DNA of 64,000 nucleotides from CAIUPE01 sp046092445 (GCA_046092445.1 JBJTDR010000112.1:9613-73612); one strand, 5' to 3'; positions 18,759 to 27,599 are shown, counted from the stretch's first letter. Notes: a model not told the origin generated them from the sequence alone. Translations and numbers: made by a program.

Positions 18759-18957
18759 AGATTTCTCCTTAAATCCAAATTAGGAGCGCAAGCGAGAACA
18801 GCACGAAACTCGCGGTCCCATTAAACGGCTTACCCTAACAGGAGTGAAAGCATTCGCCTCCGGGAAGATCAACTGAACCACTCGATTTGAGCTTGTCATC
18901 AAACTTGGTTGCACTCAAGATGTGAGTGACGAAGTAATATTGATCAGGAAATATCTC

Positions 18958-19959
18958 ATGCGACTCGTGCAATTCACGGATAATGGAGGTCAGCGTCGGG
19001 TTGGAGTTCCTTCTCCCGACGGAAGGATACTGACAATTGTTGAGCAGGCGGACTCGACTTACGGGCTCGCTATTGAAGCTATTGGGGCAAATATTGCTCT
19101 CGGCACATTGATTGTCTCGCGTCTTGGTACCGAAACCGTCGATTATAACGCCATCATCGATGAAAAGCGTATTCTCCTTCCTATTGATCATCGAGAACCG
19201 AGCCGCATTATTGTAACGGGAACAGGCCTAACTCATTTGGGCAGCGCCGATACTCGCGATAAAATGCACAAGACAGTCGCCGAAGCCGATGAGAGTTCGC
19301 TGACCGATTCTATGAAGATGTTTCGCGCGGGTCTTGCGGGAGGCAAACCTTCCATCGGGAACGTGGGTACAGAACCAGAGTGGTTTTATAAGGGAACCGG
19401 TGCATTTCTCGCCAAACCAGAACAACCACTTATCAGCCCAGCATTTGCCGAAGATGCCGGTGAAGAGCCGGAACTAACTGGGCTTTATGTTATTGGACCA
19501 GACGGCACACCGTTCCGTCTTGGTTTTGCAATTGGTAACGAATTCTCTGACCACATCACTGAGCGAAAAAACTATTTGTTGTTGGCACATTCGAAATTAC
19601 GGCAAAGTTCATTTGGGCCAGAACTATTGCTTGGCGCACCGCCAGCCGATATTCGTGGAACAAGCAGGATCAGGCGTGGTAATGATGTTATATTCGAAAA
19701 GCCATTTCTCACAGGCGAAGCAAATATGTCTCACACCATTGCTAATCTTGAGCATCATCACTTCAAATATTCGGGACACCGCGTTCCTGGCGATATTCAT
19801 ATTCATTATTTTGGCACGGCGACACTCTCCTTCGCGGAAGGTATTAGTGCCAAAGCGGGCGATGTTTTCGAGATTGAAGCGACTGGATTCGGTCGCGCGC
19901 TTCGAAATTCTCTCAGTTTAGCAAATCCCGAAGGAGTTATCGCTGTTCGTTCCCTCTAA
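18958..19959 (+). CDS. Fumarylacetoacetate hydrolase family protein, GguC / AraD1-like
   Basis: 333 residues starting at the ATG at 18958, which has an AGGAA about 8 bp upstream and gives MRLVQFTDNGGQRRVGV; an upstream GTG 12 codons earlier is less likely. The fold is FAH-like with an acidic metal site. TGTGLTHLGSADTRD, EPEWFYKGTGA and IGNEFSDHITERKNYLLLAHSK, here given in parts, match the GguC / L-2-keto-3-deoxyarabonate dehydratase group. That reaction would make alpha-ketoglutarate semialdehyde in a non-phosphorylating pentose pathway. The neighbouring lactonase, SDR and DHDPS-family genes fit such a route. Confidence 0.85.
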   Translation: MRLVQFTDNGGQRRVGVPSPDGRILTIVEQADSTYGLAIEAIGANIALGTLIVSRLGTETVDYNAIIDEKRILLPIDHREPSRIIVTGTGLTHLGSADTRDKMHKTVAEADESSLTDSMKMFRAGLAGGKPSIGNVGTEPEWFYKGTGAFLAKPEQPLISPAFAEDAGEEPELTGLYVIGPDGTPFRLGFAIGNEFSDHITERKNYLLLAHSKLRQSSFGPELLLGAPPADIRGTSRIRRGNDVIFEKPFLTGEANMSHTIANLEHHHFKYSGHRVPGDIHIHYFGTATLSFAEGISAKAGDVFEIEATGFGRALRNSLSLANPEGVIAVRSL

Positions 19960-20051
19960 CGAAAGCGACCTGGTTTCTTTTTGGACGGCATTTCGAGCCA
20001 CGCATCTACCACTCATTGCTTTACTCTTTTGACTCGGTTAGGTCATCCCTC

Positions 20052-20750
20052 ATGGAGTTAGCGTCGTTTCAATTCTTACCTGTGCTGCAGATTCTTTGGA
20101 TTGATCTCCTTCTTTCGGGAGACAATGCAATCATTATTGCCCTGGCGTGTAGGGCTCTACCGCCTCGGCAAAAGCGCATTGGAATGGTTTTAGGTGCTAG
20201 TGTTGCAATCGGTCTGCGTTTGGCCTTCACGTTTATTGTGGTCCAACTACTTGAAATCTCGTTCATTAAACTTGTTGGTGGTGCTCTACTCATCTGGATT
20301 GCGGTTCGTTTAATCCTTGATGAGAGCAGCAGCGACCACGATACAATCCCCGCGCCCGAGAAACTTTGGCATGCGGTGCGAACCATTGCGATTGCAGATC
20401 TTGTGATGAGCCTCGACAACGTTGTGGCAATCGCGGCCGTTGCTGACGGTGATTTTTCTTTAATCGTGTTTGGTGTCCTCTTGTCGATTCCTCTGATTAT
20501 TGGTGGCTCGACATTATTGCTTGCCCTGATTTCGCGCTACCCGCTGCTTGTTTGGCTAGGGGCCGGCCTCCTCGGTTGGGTTGCTGGAAAAATGGCTGTC
20601 AGCGATCCCTGGCTTAGAACGATTACGGCCCAAGAAACGATCAAGGCTGTTGAGCTGCCGGTTTCAATCGCAGGTGTCGTTGTTGTGCTTGTTTTGACCT
20701 GGATCATTCGTGGGTCAACTCTGAGAAAACAGGGTCAATCGATCGACTGA
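20052..20750 (+). CDS. TerC family integral membrane protein (YjbE/YkoY-like)
   Basis: About 232 residues with 6-7 hydrophobic segments. The family motifs WIDLLLSGDNAIIIALACR and IADLVMSLDNVVAIAAVADG place conserved Asp and Asn residues within membrane segments. The family is linked to metal (manganese, calcium) export or tellurium resistance. The frame opens at a TTG at 20016, but the ATG at 20052 gives the expected short N-terminus before the first helix. The upstream 92 bp show no manganese riboswitch that I can recognise. Its location among sugar-acid genes looks incidental. Confidence 0.88.
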   Translation: MELASFQFLPVLQILWIDLLLSGDNAIIIALACRALPPRQKRIGMVLGASVAIGLRLAFTFIVVQLLEISFIKLVGGALLIWIAVRLILDESSSDHDTIPAPEKLWHAVRTIAIADLVMSLDNVVAIAAVADGDFSLIVFGVLLSIPLIIGGSTLLLALISRYPLLVWLGAGLLGWVAGKMAVSDPWLRTITAQETIKAVELPVSIAGVVVVLVLTWIIRGSTLRKQGQSID

Positions 20751-20843
20751 TAATTTAAGGGCTCGGTTGATCTGTATCAGCGACCTGAGAGTTCTGATCG
20801 TCCACTCTCCCCCTTCCCGATGGCAAGAAAGGGAGTTTAAGAC

Positions 20844-21056
20844 ATGAATACAAACATGGGGCCTATTGACCGTGCCGTTAGGGTCGTTCTCGGGTTGATT
20901 TTGATTGCATTTGCAATCCCGATTGGTGTTCCGGCGACGGAGTGGGGCTGGATCGGATGGATCGGAATTGTACCAATCCTCACGGCGCTTGTCGGATTTT
21001 GTCCGCTATATGCTTTGTTGGGAACTTCAACGTCCGAGCAAAAACGGGCCATGTGA
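20844..21056 (+). CDS. DUF2892 (YgaP-like) small inner-membrane protein
   Basis: 70 residues beginning MNTNMGPIDRAVRVVLGLIL, then two hydrophobic segments and the cysteine-containing GFCPLYALLGTST end typical of DUF2892. Members occur alone or fused to rhodanese domains; function is uncertain. A GGGAG lies about 11 bp before the ATG. It follows the TerC gene by about 90 bp on the same strand and is followed by a strong terminator. Confidence 0.88.
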   Translation: MNTNMGPIDRAVRVVLGLILIAFAIPIGVPATEWGWIGWIGIVPILTALVGFCPLYALLGTSTSEQKRAM

Positions 21057-21068
21057 GTTTAGAAGTTA

Positions 21069-21107
21069 ACTGTCCCGCGACAAAACAGACGCGGGACAGT
21101 AGTTTTC
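21069..21107 (+). terminator. Rho-independent terminator after DUF2892 gene
   Basis: A perfect 11-bp stem, ACTGTCCCGCG paired with CGCGGGACAGT (21069-21079 and 21090-21100), has a 10-base loop and is followed by AGTTTTCT. It separates the plus-strand DUF2892 gene from the convergent lactonase gene, whose stop lies 10 bp further on. Confidence 0.85.
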
Positions 21108-21116
21108 TGCGACAAA

Positions 21117-22049
21117 TCAAAATGTCTTAGCGCCTCGGGTTAGCGTAAAGTATGAATATAGAGAAGTCGTCCCACAGATATAAAGTCTGCTTCGATGGCG
21201 GCCCCCAAAACAAACATTAGCTACAATTTCTGGAACATTAACTTTCGCGATCATGGTGCCATCCGGATCGTAAACATGCACACCATCGCCCGCGGAAGTC
21301 CAAATACGGCCATCTTCGTCCACGCGAAATCCGTCAAAAAGACCATTTGTACAGGTTGCAAACAGCTTACCATTCTTGAGTTTGGCACCATCAACATCGA
21401 ACACACGCATATGCCGTGGGCCATTTTCAACATGAGTTGCGCCTGTATCAACGATGTAGAGCTTTTTTTCATCTGGCGAAAAAGCGAGACCGTTTGGCCT
21501 GACAAAATCAGTTGCTACCTGCGTTATTACTCCGGTTTTGCCATCAATACGGTAAACGTGGCATCCGCCAATTTCACTTTCGGCGCGCTCGCCTTCATAG
21601 TCCCAATCAATTCCATAAGCGGGATCGGTAAACCAAATAGACCCATCGGACTTTACAACGGCATCGTTGGGCGAATTAAAACGTTTGCCTTCAAAACGAT
21701 CAGCGAGAATGGTGATGGATCCATCAATCTCAGTTCTTGATACTCGTCGCCCGAGATGTTCGCAGCTGATTAACCGCCCTTGCCGATCAACGGTATGACC
21801 GTTTGTATTATTGGAAGGCGACCGGAACACAGACACGTTTCCGTCCGTCTCATCATAACGCATAATTCGATTATTCGGTATATCGGACCAGATCAGATAG
21901 CGCCCGGCCGGAAAATATGCGGGACCTTCAGCCCAACGGCAACCGACATAAAGACGCTCCAACTTGGCCGTACCATTGAACAATCCCGCTGCACGCTTAT
22001 CGAGCACTTCAAAGGGTGTCGGAAGAATATCATCATATGGTCCACTCAT
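21117..22049 (-). CDS. SMP-30/gluconolactonase family protein
   Basis: About 310 residues of six-bladed propeller. RWAEGPAYFPAGRYLIWSDI, SNNTNGHTVDRQGRLISCEH, FNSPNDAVVKSDGSIWFTDP and RPNGLAFSPDEKKLYIVDTG carry the Glu, Asn and Asp metal ligands of SMP-30 lactonases. The start is taken at 22049, where GAGGAG lies 7 bp upstream; the frame extends to a GTG inside the preceding SDR stop. It probably opens a sugar-acid lactone. It lies downstream of the SDR gene on the same strand and is likely cotranscribed with it. Confidence 0.9.
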   Translation of the reverse strand: MSGPYDDILPTPFEVLDKRAAGLFNGTAKLERLYVGCRWAEGPAYFPAGRYLIWSDIPNNRIMRYDETDGNVSVFRSPSNNTNGHTVDRQGRLISCEHLGRRVSRTEIDGSITILADRFEGKRFNSPNDAVVKSDGSIWFTDPAYGIDWDYEGERAESEIGGCHVYRIDGKTGVITQVATDFVRPNGLAFSPDEKKLYIVDTGATHVENGPRHMRVFDVDGAKLKNGKLFATCTNGLFDGFRVDEDGRIWTSAGDGVHVYDPDGTMIAKVNVPEIVANVCFGGRHRSRLYICGTTSLYSYFTLTRGAKTF

Positions 22050-22104
22050 TCGCATTCTCCTCGGTTTCGCTCTTGAACTCAATATCTGGTTTACCTCAAT
22101 TGTC

Positions 22105-22872
22105 CTAGACACTGGCAGTCAAACCACCATCAACCATCAAAATGTGGCCATTCACAAAATTTGAAGCGCTGGACGACAGAAAGATTGCAGCTCCCACTAA
22201 TTCTTCGACATCACCCCAACGGCCCGCAGGCGTCCGATTGCAAAGCCAATCACAGAAGTCCTTGTTCTCCAACAACGCTTTATTGAGCTCGGTCACAAAA
22301 TAACCTGGTGCAATCGCGTTTACCTGAATGCCATGTCTGGCCCATTCGGCACATAAGCCCTTCGTCATCATCTTAACGGCACCCTTCGTTGATGTGTAGG
22401 GTACGATCGTCGGCCGTCCAAGTTCACTTTGGACCGAGCCAATATTGACAATCTTTCCGCGTTTACGAGGAATCATCCGTTGTCCAACTGAACGTGCAAC
22501 AAAGAAAACGCTATTGACATTCGTCTTGAAAATCTCGTGCCATGCCTCGTCTGTGAATTCTACCGCGGCACCGCGATGTTGTTTTCCGGCGTTATTGATC
22601 AGAATATCAATCGGACCTATGTTCTCTTCAACTGCGGATACAGCACTTTCAACCGCCTGCGAGTCAGATACGTCAAAGGCTGAAATAGATATGGCCAAAC
22701 CCTCATCGATCAGGCCTTTCGCTGAAGCATTTAACTTGTTGATATCCCGTCCATTCAGAACGACATGCGCTCCCGCGCGGGCTAGACCCGTTGCCATTGC
22801 AAGGCCGAGGCCTTGACTCGATCCGGTGACAAGAGCCAGACGTCCGGAAAGGTCAAATAAAGTCAATGACAT
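22105..22872 (-). CDS. SDR family oxidoreductase, gluconate 5-dehydrogenase-like
   Basis: 255 residues of classical short-chain dehydrogenase. The cofactor motif TGSSQGLGLAMA, the NNAG motif and the catalytic Y-x3-K (PYTSTKGAVKM) are intact, and the C-terminus FVNGHILMVDGGLTASV is typical. The nearest named relatives by memory are IdnO-type gluconate 5-dehydrogenases. The ATG at 22872 gives MSLTLFDLSGRLALVTG, whereas the frame runs 33 codons further upstream without family similarity. It precedes the lactonase gene and is divergent from the FAD oxidoreductase gene. Confidence 0.9.
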   Translation of the reverse strand: MSLTLFDLSGRLALVTGSSQGLGLAMATGLARAGAHVVLNGRDINKLNASAKGLIDEGLAISISAFDVSDSQAVESAVSAVEENIGPIDILINNAGKQHRGAAVEFTDEAWHEIFKTNVNSVFFVARSVGQRMIPRKRGKIVNIGSVQSELGRPTIVPYTSTKGAVKMMTKGLCAEWARHGIQVNAIAPGYFVTELNKALLENKDFCDWLCNRTPAGRWGDVEELVGAAIFLSSSASNFVNGHILMVDGGLTASV

Positions 22873-23025
22873 GAGCTTTGATCTTCTGAGTTTGAAACGT
22901 GATGATATCGTAGCTTGATCTAGAAATTCATAACCTGCAAGTATCGCCCTGTTCATCTTGTGGCGGCACATTCCTGACGGGTTTTATAAATGCAACAACC
23001 AGACAAATGAGATAGCGGAAACTGG

Positions 23026-24132
23026 ATGGTGACAGACATTGATACCATTATTATCGGAGCGGGCGTGGTGGGCCTTGCGGCTGCGCGTGCGGTTGCGCTC
23101 TCCGGACGCTCCGTGATCGTGATTGAAGCTACCGAAGCCATTGGAACAGAAACATCGTCTCGCAATAGCGAGGTGATTCATGCAGGTCTGTATTATCCGG
23201 AGGGAAGCCTCAAAGCCCAACTCTGTGTTGCAGGTCGAAAGCTACTTTATGGCTTCTGCGACGATCACCATGTTCCCTATCGTCGCTGTGGAAAGTTAAT
23301 CGTCGCTAACGACTCTTCTGAACTATCGACGATCGAAGGTGTTCATCAAAAGGGCTTGGTGAACGGAGTTGAGGAGCTTGTCGTTATCTCTGGAGAGCTT
23401 GCTCAACGCATGGAGCCAGCACTATCTTGTATTGCTGCACTGCACTCGCCTTCAACCGGGATTCTCGATAGCCACGCCTTCATGCTCGCTCTTCAGGGAG
23501 ATGCCGAAGATCATGGAGCAATGATTGCCTTCAATACTCCGTTTCAATTCGCTGATGTCGGCGGCAACGCTATTTCGGTTCAAACTGGAGGTGCAGACCC
23601 GATGCGCCTCAATTGCGGATCACTAATCAATTGCGCTGGCCTACATGCGTCGACAGCGGCCCAATCAATGATCGGACTTGATCGTGCCTTCGTGCCACAG
23701 ACACGATATGCGAAAGGGAATTACTTCAATTTGATCGGCAGAGCACCTTTCAGCAGATTGATTTATCCAGTTCCTCACACGCATGGTCTCGGCGTCCATT
23801 TAACACTTGATCTTGCAGGACAAGCACGTTTCGGACCAGATGTTGAATGGATTGATTCCATCGAATACGATGTTGATTCCAAACGCGCCAAAGGGTTTGA
23901 CGCTGCTATTCGTCGTTATTGGCCCGGGTTACCCGATAATGCACTTTTTCCAGGCTATTCAGGCATTCGCCCTAAAATCTCTGGGCCTCATGATCCGGCT
24001 CCGGATTTCAGGATTGATGGTCCGGAAATTCATGGCGTGAAAGGTCTCGTCAATCTGTTCGGAATTGAAAGCCCGGGACTAACAGCCTCGCTTGCCATCG
24101 CGGACGAAATTATTACACGGATTGATGTTTAA
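23026..24132 (+). CDS. FAD-dependent oxidoreductase, L-2-hydroxyglutarate dehydrogenase (LhgO)-like
   Basis: 368 residues of the DAO superfamily. The dinucleotide motif TIIIGAGVVGLAAARA is at residues 7-22, SRNSEVIHAGLYYPEGSLKA follows, and the C-terminal GIRPKISGP and NLFGIESPGLTASLAIAD complete the family pattern. LhgO-type enzymes oxidise L-2-hydroxyacids and pass electrons to quinone. In this setting the substrate may be a sugar-derived 2-hydroxyacid; that is inference. It is divergent from the SDR gene and precedes an orphan substrate-binding protein by 91 bp. Confidence 0.88.
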   Translation: MVTDIDTIIIGAGVVGLAAARAVALSGRSVIVIEATEAIGTETSSRNSEVIHAGLYYPEGSLKAQLCVAGRKLLYGFCDDHHVPYRRCGKLIVANDSSELSTIEGVHQKGLVNGVEELVVISGELAQRMEPALSCIAALHSPSTGILDSHAFMLALQGDAEDHGAMIAFNTPFQFADVGGNAISVQTGGADPMRLNCGSLINCAGLHASTAAQSMIGLDRAFVPQTRYAKGNYFNLIGRAPFSRLIYPVPHTHGLGVHLTLDLAGQARFGPDVEWIDSIEYDVDSKRAKGFDAAIRRYWPGLPDNALFPGYSGIRPKISGPHDPAPDFRIDGPEIHGVKGLVNLFGIESPGLTASLAIADEIITRIDV

Positions 24133-24223
24133 GCCGTCAGATCGAGGGTTCTTGCAATTGTGATACTCTCAATCTAAAAGCAATTTGTTGCATTGCAACA
24201 TAAGCTAATGCGGAGGATGAAAA

Positions 24224-25717
24224 TTGAAACAACTTCAATCGCTTGTATGTCTTTTTTTAACTCTAGGCCTTCTCACCGGAAGCGTTGCGTTTGCGTCTGC
24301 CGCCCCTCGAAATGATGTAATTATAGGCGTCCGGCTTGAGCCTCCCCACCTTGATCCGACCGCGGGAGCGGCGGCTGCGATTGGTGAGGTTGGTTATGCA
24401 AATATTTTTGAGGGACTCACGCGGATTGATCGTAACGGCGAGGTGAAGCCCGCACTTGCTTCATCATGGGATATATCACCGGACGGAAAAAATTACGTGT
24501 TTTATCTCAGAAAAGGTGCTTTATTTCATGATGGAACCCCGTTTTCGGCTGAATCCGTCAAATTTTCGTTCGATCGTGCCCGTGGTGATGCGAGTGTGAA
24601 CCCTCAAAAGGTGCTTTTTGAACCGATCGAGTCCATCGAGGTTAACGATCCGGCGACGCTCACCATCAGACTAAAGCGGCCAACTGGGGCGTTTTTGTTT
24701 AATCTTGGATGGCCTGCCGCTGTCATTGTTTCGGCTGTAAGTGCCGAGAATAACAAGACAAATCCGATTGGTACGGGGCCGTTTATCTTCAAGAACTGGA
24801 TTCGGGGTGCGAGTGTCGAGCTCCAGCGCAATCCGGCTTATTGGGGAAAACCTGTTGCACTCGAGCGGGCTACCATCAAATTTATTGCTGATTCTTCAGC
24901 AGCTTACACGTCTTTGATGGCGGGGGATATCGATGCTTTCCCGATTTACCCGGCGCCCGAGAACCTCGACCAGTTCCGTTCTGATCCAAGATTTAAAGTA
25001 GTTATCGGGAATACAGAAGGTAAAACCATTCTTGCGATCAATAATGGCAAGGCACCGCTGAATGATCTTCGGGTTCGTCAAGCATTGGCTTATGCTGTTG
25101 ATCGAAAGGCGATTATTGATGGTGCGATGTTCGGTATCGGACAACCGATCGGGTCGCATTATTCGCCAACTACCCCAGGTTATATTGATCTGACAGGCCG
25201 GTATCCTTATGATCCGGCTCAAGCAAAAAGACTTTTACTTGAAGCAGGGCTTCCTGAAGATTTCAAATTGAAACTTGTTCTACCTCCGCCAGAATATGCA
25301 CGTCGTGGAGGAGAGATCATTGCGTCTCAGCTGAAACAAGTAGGTATTGATGTAGAAATAATTCCTGTTGAATGGGCTCAATGGTTATCGGATATTTTTA
25401 AAGGCCGGAACTATGATCTGACGATTATTTCACATGTAGAGCCATTTGATCTCGATATCTATGCACGAGATGATTATTACTTTGATTATCACAGCCCGGC
25501 GTATGAGGCTGTTATAACAGAGCTTTCGGCGACGACTGATCAGAAAAAGCGCCTTGAACTCATTGAAAAGGCTCAGAAAATTCTTTCCGAGGACTGTGTC
25601 AATGTGTTCCTTTTCCTCCTGCCGAAGAGTGGCGTCTGGAACGCTAATCTCACGGGATTGTGGGAGAACGTACCCATTCCGGTCAATGATTTGACGGAAA
25701 TACAGTGGAAAAAATAA
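24224..25717 (+). CDS. ABC transporter substrate-binding protein, family 5 (peptide/nickel type)
   Basis: 497 residues from a TTG start with GGAGG 7 bp upstream. A signal peptide ends around FASAAPRND. DVIIGVRLEPPHLDPT, YANIFEGLTRIDRNGEVKPA, WDISPDGKNYVFYLRKGALF and FHDGTPFSAESVKFSFDRA are classic SBP_bac_5 features, given in parts. No permease or ATPase gene is adjacent: the next genes are convergent. It may serve transporter components encoded elsewhere. The ligand cannot be told from sequence. Confidence 0.9.
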   Translation: MKQLQSLVCLFLTLGLLTGSVAFASAAPRNDVIIGVRLEPPHLDPTAGAAAAIGEVGYANIFEGLTRIDRNGEVKPALASSWDISPDGKNYVFYLRKGALFHDGTPFSAESVKFSFDRARGDASVNPQKVLFEPIESIEVNDPATLTIRLKRPTGAFLFNLGWPAAVIVSAVSAENNKTNPIGTGPFIFKNWIRGASVELQRNPAYWGKPVALERATIKFIADSSAAYTSLMAGDIDAFPIYPAPENLDQFRSDPRFKVVIGNTEGKTILAINNGKAPLNDLRVRQALAYAVDRKAIIDGAMFGIGQPIGSHYSPTTPGYIDLTGRYPYDPAQAKRLLLEAGLPEDFKLKLVLPPPEYARRGGEIIASQLKQVGIDVEIIPVEWAQWLSDIFKGRNYDLTIISHVEPFDLDIYARDDYYFDYHSPAYEAVITELSATTDQKKRLELIEKAQKILSEDCVNVFLFLLPKSGVWNANLTGLWENVPIPVNDLTEIQWKK

Positions 25718-25724
25718 GCCATCT

Positions 25725-25777
25725 GTTCCAGTTAACTGGTACAAACACTGGAACATGCGACCCGATCCGGATCGCAT
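25725..25777. repeat. Nested palindromes between convergent genes
   Basis: GTTCCAGT (25725-25732) pairs with ACTGGAAC (25747-25754) and encloses part of the 12-bp palindrome CCAGTTAACTGG (25728-25739). Next to it, ATGCGA (25755-25760) pairs with TCGCAT (25772-25777) around the 12-bp palindrome CGATCCGGATCG (25763-25774). There is no U tract, so a simple intrinsic terminator is not shown, but this is the only structure in the interval where two transcripts meet. Confidence 0.5.
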
Positions 25778-25807
25778 ATCGATTGTGTGACCAGTTTGGG
25801 CGAAAAA

Positions 25808-26038
25808 TCACTTCTGCTTGACAACAATCGGCATCAACAGGTCCCCCCAATAGCCGCCTTCGGCGTGGTGTCGGGCTGTTCGCTGCAGTTCGACGGACAG
25901 TCCGGTTTCAACCGCTTTCATGACCGCCTGGTTCAGCCGGTGTAGATCGTTTGCCAGCATCCGGATGGCGCTCTTCTGGGCATCATCCATTTCGGATGTC
26001 ATCGTCTCGGTTCGCTCTTTCACATGTGTTCGTGCCAT
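25808..26038 (-). CDS. Small hypothetical protein downstream of aceA
   Basis: 76 residues, MARTHVKERTETM at the start and TGLSVELQRTARHHAEGGYW near the end. The ATG at 26038 has GGAGG 6-7 bp upstream, which settles the start although the frame runs much further back through aceA. It begins 28 bp after the aceA stop on the same strand and is probably cotranscribed with it. I do not recognise a domain; the middle is a likely amphipathic helix (residues about 20-45). A link to the glyoxylate shunt is only positional. Confidence 0.75.
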   Translation of the reverse strand: MARTHVKERTETMTSEMDDAQKSAIRMLANDLHRLNQAVMKAVETGLSVELQRTARHHAEGGYWGDLLMPIVVKQK

Positions 26039-26066
26039 TGAAGCCTCCGTTTGAAAATAGGGCCGC

Positions 26067-27368
26067 CTATTCGGCTGCCAGTTGATGTCCGCTGAACTGG
26101 GCCTTCTCGGTTGACTCACCCATCGCGGTGGTTGACGACTGGCCTCCCGAAATGACGGTTGCCACGAGGTCGAAATATCCCGTGCCGACTTCGCGTTGGT
26201 GGCGGGTTGCAGTGTAGCCATCGGCCTCAGAGGCGAACTCCGCCACTTGAAGCTCTGAATAGGCTGCCATGCCGCGATCCTTGTAACCGCGGGCCAATTC
26301 GAACATGCCGTGATTGAGGGCGTGGAAGCCGGCAAGGGTTACGAATTGGAACTTGTAGCCCATTGCGCCCAATTCGCGCTGGAATTTGGCGAGTGTCGCT
26401 TCGTCCAGCTTGGCCTTCCAGTTGAAAGAGGGCGAGCAATTATAGGCCATCATTTTTCCGGGAAACTTCTTCTGGATCGCTTCAGCAAAAATCTTGGCGT
26501 CCTTCAGGTCGGGGTGCGAGGTTTCCCACCAGATCAAATCGGCCAATTCAGCGAAGGCAAGTCCACGCGAGATGCAATGATCAAGACCCGTACCCTCTTT
26601 CAACCGATAGAAGCCTTCGGGCGTCCGCGAGTTCTCCTCGATAAACGGGCGGTCACGGGGATCAACATCGGAGGTGATCAGTCGTGCTGACTCGGCGTCG
26701 GTCCGGGCGATGATGACGGACGCAACGCCCATCACATCGGCGGCAAGTCTTGCTGCCGAGAGATTGCGCTCATGCGCCGAGGTCGGGATCAGAACCTTCC
26801 CGCCGAGATGGCCGCATTTTTTCTCGGACGCAAGCTGGTCCTCGAAATGGATGCCCGCCGCGCCCGCCTCGATATAGGCCTTCATGATTTCATAGGAGTT
26901 CAAGGGGCCGCCGAAGCCTGCCTCGGCGTCGGCGACGATTGGCGCAAACCACTCCCGTTTCGCCCCGCCCTCAGAATGCTCGATCTCGTCCGCACGCTTC
27001 AAGGTCCGGTTGATCCGGCGGCACAATTCAGGGCCGGCATTGGCAGGATAAAGGGATTGGTCGGGATACATCGCACCAGCTGTATTAGCATCGGCCGCCA
27101 CCTGCCACCCAGACAGATAAATTGCCTTGAGCCCGGCGCGGACCATTTGCATGGCCTGATTGCCTGTCACTGCACCAAGCGCATTCACGAAGGGTTCGTC
27201 TTTCATCAGTTCCCACAGCCGATTGGCACCGCGCTCGGCGAGAGTGTGCGCGATCGAAAAGGATCCGCGCAACCGGAGAACCTCCTCCACCATATGGGTT
27301 CGACGTACGCCATCAAAACGGCCTTTGGGGGCATGAGGGACAAGATCGTCAAAAGTGGTTTTGGTCAT
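26067..27368 (-). CDS. aceA: Isocitrate lyase AceA
   Basis: 433 residues, normal for bacterial AceA. The active-site signature KKCGH is at 183-187 with nucleophilic Cys185, preceded by AGIHFEDQLASE and by metal-binding VADAEAGFGGPLN. NCSPSFNWKAKLD is also typical. It splits isocitrate to glyoxylate and succinate, the first step of the glyoxylate shunt used on acetate or fatty acids. It is divergent from a ScfR/RamB-like regulator gene, which in relatives controls it. Confidence 0.97.
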   Translation of the reverse strand: MTKTTFDDLVPHAPKGRFDGVRRTHMVEEVLRLRGSFSIAHTLAERGANRLWELMKDEPFVNALGAVTGNQAMQMVRAGLKAIYLSGWQVAADANTAGAMYPDQSLYPANAGPELCRRINRTLKRADEIEHSEGGAKREWFAPIVADAEAGFGGPLNSYEIMKAYIEAGAAGIHFEDQLASEKKCGHLGGKVLIPTSAHERNLSAARLAADVMGVASVIIARTDAESARLITSDVDPRDRPFIEENSRTPEGFYRLKEGTGLDHCISRGLAFAELADLIWWETSHPDLKDAKIFAEAIQKKFPGKMMAYNCSPSFNWKAKLDEATLAKFQRELGAMGYKFQFVTLAGFHALNHGMFELARGYKDRGMAAYSELQVAEFASEADGYTATRHQREVGTGYFDLVATVISGGQSSTTAMGESTEKAQFSGHQLAAE

Positions 27369-27407
27369 GTGTATCTCCCATAGCAGTATACGGTATCGTT
27401 CACATTA

Positions 27408-27570
27408 TTTTACAAAATCGGTGATCCGATTACTAAAGTTCAAATCTGGTGGAACACCCGATTTTCATAATTTTATCTAGAATTAAAACTTCAAAATACG
27501 CTAGATGGACAAATTGATGAAAAAGTCATAATGTATAATTTAATAAAATGTGTTATTGTTAATTTGTAAA
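27408..27570. promoter_or_regulatory. aceA / regulator divergent region with paired TTTACAAA-type elements
   Basis: The 231-bp interval is very A/T-rich. TTTTACAAAA occurs at 27408-27417, about 40 bp from the aceA ATG, and the reverse-complement core TTTGTAAA at 27563-27570, about 30 bp from the regulator ATG. RamB-type regulators bind A/T-rich sites with a related TTTGCAAA core in Corynebacterium, so these are candidate operators. This rests on pattern similarity only. Confidence 0.4.
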
Positions 27571-27599
27571 TTTTTGTATATTTTTGGAATAGGTGAACC

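Noticed and set aside
19960..20051. Possible yybP-ykoY manganese riboswitch before the TerC-family gene
   Set aside because: A CTACC-like string is present but the conserved GGGGAGUA and paired loops of the class are not.
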